Source of the DNA: Plantactinospora mayteni
GTDB taxonomy: Bacteria; Actinomycetota; Actinomycetes; Mycobacteriales; Micromonosporaceae
Direction of reading: 5' to 3'
Assembly: GCF_016862935.1 (NCBI RefSeq)
Contig: NZ_BONX01000044.1
Location: 62,001 to 126,000 of the forward strand
Length of the DNA: 64,000 nt
The notes beneath the pieces are model-generated. The model searched no databases. It saw only the letters and a list, made by a program, of their open reading frames with translations, and had not been told where the DNA came from. Made by a program: the position numbers and the translations under genes. Positions 7,301-15,133 of the stretch are shown one piece after another. How positions within the stretch are numbered: the first letter of the stretch is position 1; the number at the start of each line of letters is the position of its first letter.

Positions 7301-9108
7301 ACGGAGCGGTGTCGGCCGGCACCGCGCTGCTCCGGGTCCGGGGGCTCGGCCTGCGGGTCCGGGACACGGTCGCCCGGGTACGCGAGAGCGGGCCGGCGCC
7401 GCCCGCCGGGCAATCGGAGGTGCCGGTCGACGAGCCGTCCGGCTCGGACGCCCGCCGGGTCGAGCGGCGGGGCTGGGCCGGCGTCGCCGCGATCACCGGC
7501 ATCGTCGCGCTGACCTGGATCCCGCTGCTCGGCATGCCGTTCGGCGACAACCACCTGGGCCGGATCATCGGCCGGTACGCACTGCACCTGCGGAACCTCC
7601 AGGAACAGGGCATCCTGGGCTCGCACTTCGGTGCCGACTGGCTCCCGTACGCCTCGGCGCCGTACGCGCACCATCCGCCGCTGCTCAACCTGCTCACCGC
7701 GCTGACCGGTCTGCTGCCGGGCGACGACGAATACCAGGTGTGGCTGCCGGCGTACCTGCTGGCCCTGCTGATCATCCCGGCCGGCGCCGCACTGCTGCGC
7801 GGGCTCGGCCTGCGCTGGTCGGCGACCCTGCTGGCGCTCGGCCTGATGGTGGCCACCCCCTTCTACTGGGCCTACAGCCCGCTGATGTTCGACCTGGGGC
7901 CGATCCTGGCCCTCTCCGCCCTGGTGGTACGGCTGCGTGCCCGCCCCGATCCGGGCGGCCGGCTCGTCGCCGGAACCTGCGTCGCCGCGCTGCTCACCAC
8001 CCTGGTCTCCTGGCCCGGCGTCGGGTTCGCGGCCGTACTCGGGCTGTGGCTGCTGGCGGCCCGCCGGGTCGACCGGGTGACGGTGCTGGTCGGCGCGAGC
8101 ATGCTGGCCGGGGTCGTGCTCAGCCTCGCCTTCGTGGTCGGGGTGACCGGGATGACCATGCTCGGCGGGCAGGCCGAGCTGCGCAGTACCGGTGGTGGCT
8201 ACACCGTCCGGCAGTTCCTCCGCCGGCAGTGGCAGTACGCGTACGACCTGCTGCCGGTCTGGTATATCGGCGCGCTGCCGATCGGTGCGGTCGTCGGACT
8301 GCTGGACCGGCGTACCCGGGTCTACCTGGCGATGGCGGTCACCTTCACCGCCGCCTGGATCCTCGGACTGCGCAACGGCGCCTTCGTGCACTCGTACTGG
8401 TCCTACCCGATCCTGGTGGTCGGGCTCGTCGGGATGGGTGTACTGCTGGACCGGCTCGTCGACCTGTTCCACGGCCGGTTCGACGGCCGGAACTGTGCAG
8501 ACGGGCTCGACACGCAGGCCCGAGGGGACGGGTGGGACGGGTCCGTCCGAGGCGGCGGCTTCGACGGGTCCGCCCGGGAGGGCGAGGTCGGTAGTGGTTC
8601 GGGGGACGGTGGTGGTTCGGGGGACGGTGGTGGCTCGGGGGACGGTGGTGGGACGCCGGAGGCGGTGCGCCGGTTCGTCCGGACCAGGAGGCGGCTGGCC
8701 CGACGGCGGGTCCGGGTGACGGTGGCGGTGCTGGCCGGGACGGCGCTCGGGGCGTACCTCGGGGTGCTGGTCGTCGGACCGGACCGGCAGCGCCTGCTGG
8801 ACGAACCGGCCCGGGCCGGCCGGCTCGTGGCCGAGCACCCGCCACCGGCCGGTCAGCGGTACGCCTGGGTCGCCGGCACGGGCGCCACCAGTCCACGGTG
8901 GCTCGCCTACTACTGGCGACTGAAGCCCCGGCTGCTCACCGCCACGACGTTGCACACCGAGCCGACCCGCCCCGAGGACCTGGTACTGGTCAACCTGGAC
9001 AGGCGCCCGGACTGGCTGCCCGAGTCGGCCGAGACCCGGGCCGTGGCCCGCGACGGACCGTACGCCCTCTTCCCGGTCGCCGTCCTCACCAGCGCCGCCG
9101 ACTCGTGA
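7297..9108 (+). CDS. Polytopic membrane protein, GT-C/GT39-like glycosyltransferase
   Basis: 603 residues with a GTG start inside the stop of the preceding gene. An N-terminal cytoplasmic stretch of about 65 residues is followed by roughly ten membrane segments. The first large loop carries GDNHLGRI and a PYAHHPPLLNLL motif, as in ArnT/PMT-like GT-C enzymes. Near residues 430-455 lies a hydrophilic Gly/Asp/Ser loop made of repeated GSGDGG units encoded by an 18-bp DNA repeat. After a further membrane segment comes a small extracytoplasmic domain. The upstream GT2 gene suggests it uses a polyprenyl-phosphate sugar. Acceptor unknown. Confidence 0.75.
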   Translation: MNGAVSAGTALLRVRGLGLRVRDTVARVRESGPAPPAGQSEVPVDEPSGSDARRVERRGWAGVAAITGIVALTWIPLLGMPFGDNHLGRIIGRYALHLRNLQEQGILGSHFGADWLPYASAPYAHHPPLLNLLTALTGLLPGDDEYQVWLPAYLLALLIIPAGAALLRGLGLRWSATLLALGLMVATPFYWAYSPLMFDLGPILALSALVVRLRARPDPGGRLVAGTCVAALLTTLVSWPGVGFAAVLGLWLLAARRVDRVTVLVGASMLAGVVLSLAFVVGVTGMTMLGGQAELRSTGGGYTVRQFLRRQWQYAYDLLPVWYIGALPIGAVVGLLDRRTRVYLAMAVTFTAAWILGLRNGAFVHSYWSYPILVVGLVGMGVLLDRLVDLFHGRFDGRNCADGLDTQARGDGWDGSVRGGGFDGSAREGEVGSGSGDGGGSGDGGGSGDGGGTPEAVRRFVRTRRRLARRRVRVTVAVLAGTALGAYLGVLVVGPDRQRLLDEPARAGRLVAEHPPPAGQRYAWVAGTGATSPRWLAYYWRLKPRLLTATTLHTEPTRPEDLVLVNLDRRPDWLPESAETRAVARDGPYALFPVAVLTSAADS

Positions 9109-9218
9109 TCCGATCGCCGTACCCAGCAGCGCCACCGGCCCGTGATCCGATCGCCGTGCCCTCGGCAGCGCCACCAGTTGGGGATTCCGGGCCAGGGAGG
9201 TGATCCCGGACGGGGCAG

Positions 9219-10061
9219 CTACGGTCTGGTCGCGAGCGCGACGAGTCCCGGGCCACGGTCTGGACGCATCCGCTGGAGGACGACGAACGGCGAGACGGCC
9301 AGCCGGATCGCCTCGCCGGCCAGGATCCCGCGCGGTTGCAAAATCCGCCCCGAGGTCGAGGTGCGCTCCTCCGCCGTCCCGCCCACCAGACCCGACCTCT
9401 CCGGCGCGTCCGGGGCGCTCACCGGGCCGAAAGCCGGCGTGGAACCGGGCTCGGCGGTGTTCGCGCGGGCGTCGCCAGTTCCGGCGGGGCGGTCGGCCCG
9501 GCGGCCCGCCCAGCGGTCCCGTACGGAGTCGAGCAGGTAGCCGAGCGGCCAGCCGTAGTGCACCATCCGTACGTCGGTGGCTCCGGCGTCGAGCAGCCGT
9601 TGCCGGAGCTGCCCGGCGGAGTACCGCCGGTAGTGCCCGACCAGGGTGTCCCAGGCACCGAACCGCTCCGGATCGGCGGGTACCGACAGCAGCAGGTGGC
9701 CGCCGGGCCTGACCAGGGTCAGCCACTCCGTCAGGACCGGCAGGTCGTCCGCGATGTGTTCCAGCACCTCGAAGGCGCAGACCAGGTCGTAACCGCCGGT
9801 CGCCGACACCTGCCGGTGATCCCCGTTCAGCACCGTCCCGCCCAGCGGGGTGATCCGGGCGTACGCGGTCGCGAAGCTGCGCGGGTCGGGTTCGGCCGCG
9901 GTGTAGCTGGCGAGCCGGGCCAGCCGGGTACCGACGGAGCCGAGCCCGCAGCCGAGTTCCAGGATGGTACGCGGCCGGCACTCCGCGACGATCCGGCGTA
10001 CGACGTTCCAGCGCAGCGCCGCCCGGGGCGGCAGCGGCGGGTCGGCCGCCAGCGCGGTCAT
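9219..10061 (-). CDS. Class I SAM-dependent methyltransferase
   Basis: 280 residues. The Rossmann methyltransferase core includes ILELGCGLGSVGTRLA (motif I), AAEPDP (acidic end of beta 2), YDLVCAFEVLEHIADD (motif IV) and LVRPGGHLLLSVPADP. These resemble UbiG/Methyltransf_11 enzymes acting on small molecules or sugars. The last 90 residues are a low-complexity linker plus a hydrophobic segment. The ATG overlaps the stop of the glycosyltransferase gene upstream by 4 nt (ATGA). Third gene of a three-gene minus-strand operon; substrate unknown. Confidence 0.85.
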   Translation of the reverse strand: MTALAADPPLPPRAALRWNVVRRIVAECRPRTILELGCGLGSVGTRLARLASYTAAEPDPRSFATAYARITPLGGTVLNGDHRQVSATGGYDLVCAFEVLEHIADDLPVLTEWLTLVRPGGHLLLSVPADPERFGAWDTLVGHYRRYSAGQLRQRLLDAGATDVRMVHYGWPLGYLLDSVRDRWAGRRADRPAGTGDARANTAEPGSTPAFGPVSAPDAPERSGLVGGTAEERTSTSGRILQPRGILAGEAIRLAVSPFVVLQRMRPDRGPGLVALATRP

Positions 10062-11365
10062 CCGACCCACCAGGCCGGGCCGGTGGTCAGGTTGCCGCCG
10101 GCCGGGGTCGGCGCGCCGGACCCGTCCGAGGTCGGCCCGCCGGACGCGTCCGGCGACGGCGTGGGTATGGCAGCGTCCCGCCGGACGGTGGGGTCGATCC
10201 GGTGTCGGACCGGCGTCACGACGGTCGCCGGCCAGAAGTGCTCGACGGCCCGCCGCCGGGCGGCCCGCCGGAACCGGGCGAGCCGGTCCGGGTCCCCGGC
10301 CAGTTCGCGGAGCGCGCTGGCCAGCGCGGCCGGGTCGCCGGCCGGCACGAAGACAGCCGCGTCGCCGAGCGCACGACGTTGCGGTGCGGTGTCGGAGGTG
10401 ACGATGGCACACCCGGCGGCGGCGCCCTGGAACACCTTCGTCGGCACCACCCGGCCGGCCTTCGCCGTCTCGCCGAAGATGCCCAGCGACACGTGGTGCC
10501 CGGCGACGAGCGCGGGCAGTTCTCCGGCGGGTATCCAGTCGTGCCAGGTCACTCGCGGGTTGTCGGCGGCGGCCCGGCGGCAGGCCGGATGGTCCTGTCC
10601 GGTGCCGACCACGGTCACCTCGATCGAGTCGTCGGCGGCCAGCGCGGCCAGCGCCGCGCCCAGGGTCCGGGTGCCGTGCAACGGGGTGAACAGCCCGACG
10701 AAGACGACCCGCAGCCGCCACCGGCCGCCACCGGCCGGGCCACCGGGCCAGCGCTGTCGGACGGTACGGGCACCGGCGGCGAACCACTGGGCGCCGGCTC
10801 CGACGGGTACCACGATTCCCCGGTCCCGGGCCGGTGCCGGCAGCGCGGCGAGGTGCTCCGCGGTGTCCACCAACACGACGTCGGCCCGGCGCAGCGCGGC
10901 ATCGTCGATCGCCCGCATCAGCCGTTCCCGGGCACCGCCGGCGCCGGCCAGTCCCCGGTCCCGGGCCGTACCGGCGGCCGAGACGAGGTGGTCCAGCACG
11001 ATCGGCGTACCCCGGAACAGCAGCCGGGCCAGGTGCACGTCGAAGTGCCCGAGATAGCCGACCAGTACGGCGTCGACCGGGCCGGCGGTGCTGCCCCGCC
11101 GCTGCCGGAGGGCCCGCACCACCAGCAGGGTCCAGCACCGGGCCAGTTTGCCGAGGAGCAGCGGGAGCCGCCACGGCTGCCGGAGCACGGCTATCCGCGC
11201 GGCGGTGTCCAGGGTCAGCGGCTCGTTCAGCTCGATCACCTCGTCGCCGGCTCCCTGGAGCCCTTCGACGAGTACGCCGACCCGGGGGTGTCGCCGTACG
11301 TCATAGCTGCCGAACACCAGCCAGCGCACGAGCAGCAGCGTAACCCACCGTACGCCCACCAGCAC
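10058..11365 (-). CDS. Family 4-like glycosyltransferase
   Basis: 435 residues. GT-B organisation: an N-terminal half beginning LVFGSYDVRRHPRVGVLVEGL and a nucleotide-sugar-binding half with VVFVGLFTPLHGT, VTVVGTG and the EX7E-like region VVPTKVFQGAAAGCAIVTSD. The C-terminal 50 residues are Pro/Thr/Gly-rich and probably disordered. It starts 9 nt after the flippase-like gene and overlaps the methyltransferase gene by 4 nt, so the three are probably co-transcribed. It probably adds a sugar to a lipid-linked or cell-surface glycan; donor and acceptor cannot be read from sequence. Confidence 0.85.
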   Translation of the reverse strand: MLVGVRWVTLLLVRWLVFGSYDVRRHPRVGVLVEGLQGAGDEVIELNEPLTLDTAARIAVLRQPWRLPLLLGKLARCWTLLVVRALRQRRGSTAGPVDAVLVGYLGHFDVHLARLLFRGTPIVLDHLVSAAGTARDRGLAGAGGARERLMRAIDDAALRRADVVLVDTAEHLAALPAPARDRGIVVPVGAGAQWFAAGARTVRQRWPGGPAGGGRWRLRVVFVGLFTPLHGTRTLGAALAALAADDSIEVTVVGTGQDHPACRRAAADNPRVTWHDWIPAGELPALVAGHHVSLGIFGETAKAGRVVPTKVFQGAAAGCAIVTSDTAPQRRALGDAAVFVPAGDPAALASALRELAGDPDRLARFRRAARRRAVEHFWPATVVTPVRHRIDPTVRRDAAIPTPSPDASGGPTSDGSGAPTPAGGNLTTGPAWWVG

Positions 11366-11374
11366 GTTCCGTCG

Positions 11375-12496
11375 TCACGACTGGCGCGTCGCAGAATCCG
11401 CCGACCCCGCCCCCCGCACCTCCGACACCCCCAAGGACGAGGACCCAACCGACGGGGACCCAACCGACGGGGACCCAGCCGACGAGGACCCAGCCGACGG
11501 AGACCCGACCGATGCTGACTGCTCGGGTGCCGGGGACTCGGGTGACGGCGACTGCCGGGGTACCCGACCGGAGAGCTGGCGCCCCGACCACTGGACCGAG
11601 ATCGCGACGGCCGGCAGGAGCAGGTCGACCAGGGTCAGCAGCAGCCGGGACAGCACGGTGGCGACCAGCGCGGCCGGCCCGGCGACGGTCGGCCCGAGCA
11701 GCAGGGGCAGCGCCACCTCCCGGGGGCCGACCCCGGCCGGCGCCACGGCCAGCAGGAACCCGACCGACCAGGAGCCGGCGAAGGCGCCGATCGAGCGGAG
11801 CAGCAGGTCCGGGCCGCCCACCCCGACGTCGGCCAGGAGCAGCCAGAGGTGCGTACCGTAGCCGAGCCAGGTCGCCAGCGACCAGCCGACGGCCCCGCCG
11901 ATGCCGCGCAGGGTCAGCGGCCGGGGCATCGGCTCGCGGCGGGCCAGCCGGAGCAGCATGGCGAGGATCCGGTTGACCAGTGGCGGCCAGAGCACCAGCA
12001 GCGCGGGCGGGACGGCCAGCAGGATCCACCAGTAGTCGGCGACGGCCCGGTCGCCGAGCACCGGCAGGGCGACGGCGGTGAGCAGCAGGCCGGTGCCGAG
12101 CGTGACGAGCATCGCCAGTAACGCCGCGACCGCCGACGCCCGCCCCGGCACCCCGTACGCCCGGCCGAGCCGGGCCTGCACCAGGATCGGCCAGACCTTG
12201 CCGGGCAGGTACTTCGCCAACTGCCCGACGAAGAAGATCCGGGCCGCCCCGCGCAGTGGCAGTTCGGCGCCGAAGTCGGTCAGGATGGCCCGCCAGGCCA
12301 GGCAGCCGCAGAGCCCGCCGGCGACGGCGGCCAGTCCGGCCAGCAGCAGGCCCGGCACCGACAGTTCGCCGAGTACGGCCGGTACCTCGTCCCAGCGCCT
12401 CGCTACCGACCAGCCGACGAGGCCGAGGAACGCCCCGGTCACCGCGACCTGGGCGACCCTGCGCGCCAGCCGCCACCTGCCGGTTCTGCTCGGCAT
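11375..12496 (-). CDS. Flippase-like / lysylphosphatidylglycerol synthase TM-region (UPF0104) protein
   Basis: 373 residues from the ATG at 12496; a GTG at 12544 is possible. About eight membrane helices. Conserved features include FFVGQLAKYLPGKVWPI, GSWSVGFLLAVAPAGVGPRE and a final helix pair, as in the AglD/MprF-N 'flippase-like' family that moves lipid-linked substrates. No MprF synthase domain is present. The C-terminal about 45 residues are repeats of SVGSPSAGS type, encoded by a 15-bp tandem repeat (about 11446-11517). First gene of the operon with the glycosyltransferase and methyltransferase. Confidence 0.8.
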   Translation of the reverse strand: MPSRTGRWRLARRVAQVAVTGAFLGLVGWSVARRWDEVPAVLGELSVPGLLLAGLAAVAGGLCGCLAWRAILTDFGAELPLRGAARIFFVGQLAKYLPGKVWPILVQARLGRAYGVPGRASAVAALLAMLVTLGTGLLLTAVALPVLGDRAVADYWWILLAVPPALLVLWPPLVNRILAMLLRLARREPMPRPLTLRGIGGAVGWSLATWLGYGTHLWLLLADVGVGGPDLLLRSIGAFAGSWSVGFLLAVAPAGVGPREVALPLLLGPTVAGPAALVATVLSRLLLTLVDLLLPAVAISVQWSGRQLSGRVPRQSPSPESPAPEQSASVGSPSAGSSSAGSPSVGSPSVGSSSLGVSEVRGAGSADSATRQS

Positions 12497-12615
12497 CACG
12501 GCACGGACGATACTCGGCGTGACGCCATCACCCCGGAGAGCCACGCGGCCGTCGGTGCCCCGACTGCCTCAGCGCCACCCCGGGCGCCGCCGACGGGGCT
12601 GAAGGTGCACCCCGT

Positions 12616-14295
12616 TCAGGCCACGTCCCAGACCGGTTCCGGCGTCTCGACCACCTCACCGTCGCCCCGGAAGTGAAGGAACCGGTCGAACGACCGGGTG
12701 AACCAGCGGTCGTGGGTGACCGCCAGCACCGTCCCCTCGAACGCCCGCAGCCCGGCCTCCAGCGCCTCGGCCGAGGCCAGGTCCAGGTTGTCGGTCGGCT
12801 CGTCCAGCAACAGCAGGGTCGCGCCGGAGAGTTCCAGCAGCAGCACCAGGAACCGCGCCTGCTGTCCACCGGAGAGCGTGCCGAACCGCTGGTCACCCTG
12901 ACCGGCCAGCTCGTAGCGGTTCAGTGCCTTCATCGCGGTGTGCCGGTCCATCCCGGCCCGGTGGTCGTCGCCCCGCCACAACACCTCGACCAGGGTCTTG
13001 TCGAGCAACTCCGGCCGGTCGTGGGTCTGGGAGAAGTGGCCGGGCCTGACCCGGGCGCCCAATCGGGCCACCCCGCCGTGCCGGACCGGGGCCAGGACCA
13101 GACCGCCGTCCACCGGACCGTTGGCCGGGTCCGGGTCGGTGCCGCCCCGGGCGAGCAGGCGGAGGAAGTGCGACTTCCCGGTCCCGTTGGCGCCGAGCAC
13201 GGCGACCCGGTCGCCGTACCAGACCTCCAGGTCGAACGGGAAGGTGAGGTCCTCCAGCTCGACCTGCTCGCAGACGATCGCCCGCTTGCCGGTACGCCCA
13301 CCGGTCAGCCGCATCCGGATGTCCTGGTCCTTCGGCAGTGCGGGCGGCGGTCCGGCCTCCTCGAACTTGCGCAGCCGGGTCTGCGCGGCCTGGTAACGGG
13401 AGGCCATTCCACTGTTGTACGCCGCCTTCTGCTTGTACATCAGCATCAGCTCGCGCAGCTTCTGGTGCTCCTCGTCCCAGCGGCGGCGGTGCTCCTCCAG
13501 CCGGTCGTGCCGGGCGAGCCGGGCCTCGTGCCAACTGTCGAAGCCGCCGGGGTGCACCCAGGCGCTGCCGCCCTCCACCGCGACCACCCGATCGGCGGTA
13601 CGGGCCAGCAACTCCCGGTCGTGCGAGACGTAGAGCACCGACTTCGCCGACTCCCGCAGCCGCCCCTCCAGCCAGCGTTTGCCCGGCACGTCGAGGAAGT
13701 TGTCCGGCTCGTCGAGCAGCAGCACCTCGTCGACGCCGCGCAACAGCAGCTCCAGGGCGAACCGCTTCTGCTGCCCGCCGGAGAGGGTGCGTACCGGTCG
13801 ACTGCGGGTCTTCTCCCAGGGCAGCTCCAGCACGATCGTGGAGACGGTGTCGAAGAGCACCTCGGCGTCGTAGCCGCCGGCTTCGCCCCAGGCGGTCAGC
13901 GCCTCCGCGTACGCCAGTTGGGCCTTGCCGGCGGCGCTGCTGAACTTGCCGCGCACCTCGGCGGCGTGCAGCGCCGTCTCGGCCACCGCCAGCCGCTCAC
14001 CCGCCGCGCGCAGCCCGGGTGGCGAGAGCGAGAGTACGAGGTCGTGCAGTGTCGACTCGTCGCCGATCATGCCGATGAACTGCCGCATCACGCCCAGCCC
14101 GCCGGAGCGGGCGATGGCTCCGGTCCGGGTGGGCAGGTCTCCGGCCACCATCTTCAGCAGGGTGGTCTTGCCTGCGCCGTTCGGCCCGACCAGGGCGATC
14201 TTGGCGCCCTCGCCGACCCGGAACGAGACGTCGGCGAACAACTGCCGACCATCCGGCAGGATGTACCCGACTCCGGCGACGTCCACATAACCCAC
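12616..14295 (-). CDS. ABC-F family ATP-binding protein
   Basis: 559 residues from a GTG at 14295 (AGGA about 8 nt upstream); a GTG nine codons earlier is an alternative. Two nucleotide-binding domains in one chain without membrane segments: Walker A GPNGAGKTT and GANGTGKS, signatures LSGGQQKRF and LSGGQQARF, Walker B LLLDEPDNFLD and LLLDEPTDNLD. A charged helical linker (about residues 255-310) matches the ABC-F P-site tRNA interaction motif region. Members act on ribosomes as translation factors or antibiotic-resistance proteins; which applies here cannot be decided. Followed by no close partner gene. Confidence 0.92.
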   Translation of the reverse strand: MGYVDVAGVGYILPDGRQLFADVSFRVGEGAKIALVGPNGAGKTTLLKMVAGDLPTRTGAIARSGGLGVMRQFIGMIGDESTLHDLVLSLSPPGLRAAGERLAVAETALHAAEVRGKFSSAAGKAQLAYAEALTAWGEAGGYDAEVLFDTVSTIVLELPWEKTRSRPVRTLSGGQQKRFALELLLRGVDEVLLLDEPDNFLDVPGKRWLEGRLRESAKSVLYVSHDRELLARTADRVVAVEGGSAWVHPGGFDSWHEARLARHDRLEEHRRRWDEEHQKLRELMLMYKQKAAYNSGMASRYQAAQTRLRKFEEAGPPPALPKDQDIRMRLTGGRTGKRAIVCEQVELEDLTFPFDLEVWYGDRVAVLGANGTGKSHFLRLLARGGTDPDPANGPVDGGLVLAPVRHGGVARLGARVRPGHFSQTHDRPELLDKTLVEVLWRGDDHRAGMDRHTAMKALNRYELAGQGDQRFGTLSGGQQARFLVLLLELSGATLLLLDEPTDNLDLASAEALEAGLRAFEGTVLAVTHDRWFTRSFDRFLHFRGDGEVVETPEPVWDVA

Positions 14296-14379
14296 GTCGG
14301 CATCCTGCCCCAACCACCCCACCCGACGACACCCGGTTTCGGCGCGGTGACGCCGGGTCCGTTCCGCTGGGCGCGGCGG

Positions 14380-14994
14380 TCAGCGGGTGACCCGGAGTAT
14401 CCGGTACCCCTTCTGGCTGGCATGACGCGCGACCCGCCAGCCGGCCTCGACCAGCCAGCGCTGGAGCGAGTCGCCGCCGAGATGCCGGGCCACCACCAGC
14501 CAGGCCACGCCGTCCGGGGCCAGCCTGGGCAGCCAGCGCCGCAGCATGCCGTGCAACTCCTCCTTGCCGACCCGGATCGGTGGGTTCGACCACAGTTGGG
14601 CGAAGGTGAGGTCGTCGGGCACCTCGTCCGGCGCGGCGACGCGTACCCGGTCGGCCAGGCCGAGCCGCTCGGCGTTCTCGCTGGTGAGTTCACGGGCCCG
14701 GGCGTTGACGTCGACCCCCCAGACCGAGGCCGTGCCCGCCCGGGTGGCGAGTACGCAGGTGATCGGCCCGTAACCGCAGCCCAGGTCGAGCAGTGCCCCG
14801 CCGGTCTCCGGCCCGGGCAGCTCGGCCTTGCGCAGCAGTACGGCGGTGCCCGAATCGAGCCGGTCGGCGGAGAAGACCCCGGCCGAAGAGGTCAGCGAAT
14901 AGTCCTGCCCCTCGACGGAGAACACCACCGTACGCCGGTCGGCGCTGGTCGCGGGCTCGGTGCTGAAATAGTGGTCGCCGGTCACGCCACGCAT
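14380..14994 (-). CDS. RsmC-like class I methyltransferase
   Basis: 204 residues. HYFSTEP near the N-terminus, FSADRLDSGTAVLL, then motif I LLDLGCGYGPI, VWGVDVNARA and the catalytic SNPPIRVGKEELH in place of the usual NPPF/Y. The size and motifs match the single-domain actinobacterial relatives of 16S rRNA G1207 methyltransferase RsmC. Activity on rRNA is a family inference. It lies 58 nt upstream of the nearest possible start of the ABC-F gene on the same strand, so the two may be co-transcribed. Confidence 0.88.
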   Translation of the reverse strand: MRGVTGDHYFSTEPATSADRRTVVFSVEGQDYSLTSSAGVFSADRLDSGTAVLLRKAELPGPETGGALLDLGCGYGPITCVLATRAGTASVWGVDVNARARELTSENAERLGLADRVRVAAPDEVPDDLTFAQLWSNPPIRVGKEELHGMLRRWLPRLAPDGVAWLVVARHLGGDSLQRWLVEAGWRVARHASQKGYRILRVTR

Positions 14995-15133
14995 TCTCGC
15001 CTATCGCGCGGGCGCCCTCGCCGGTGGTCGTACTCCGAGCCCTGCCCGGCTTCCGGGCAAATGCCCACTCTCTCACCAACTCTGACTCAGTTGCGGCGGC
15101 GCGCCGATCCGCATTTCCGTTACCCTGTGCGAC

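Noticed and set aside
7156-9981. 941-codon open frame on the - strand
   Set aside because: It spans two unrelated + strand genes and a convergent spacer, and is Pro/Gly/Arg/Gln-rich without domain motifs.
12616-14295. ABC-F gene as an antibiotic-resistance determinant
   Set aside because: ABC-F sequence alone does not separate resistance proteins from housekeeping factors, and no biosynthetic cluster is nearby.
14295-14322. Longer start for the ABC-F protein at 14322
   Set aside because: The nine extra residues lack family support and the GTG at 14295 has the better-spaced AGGA, though the longer start cannot be excluded.
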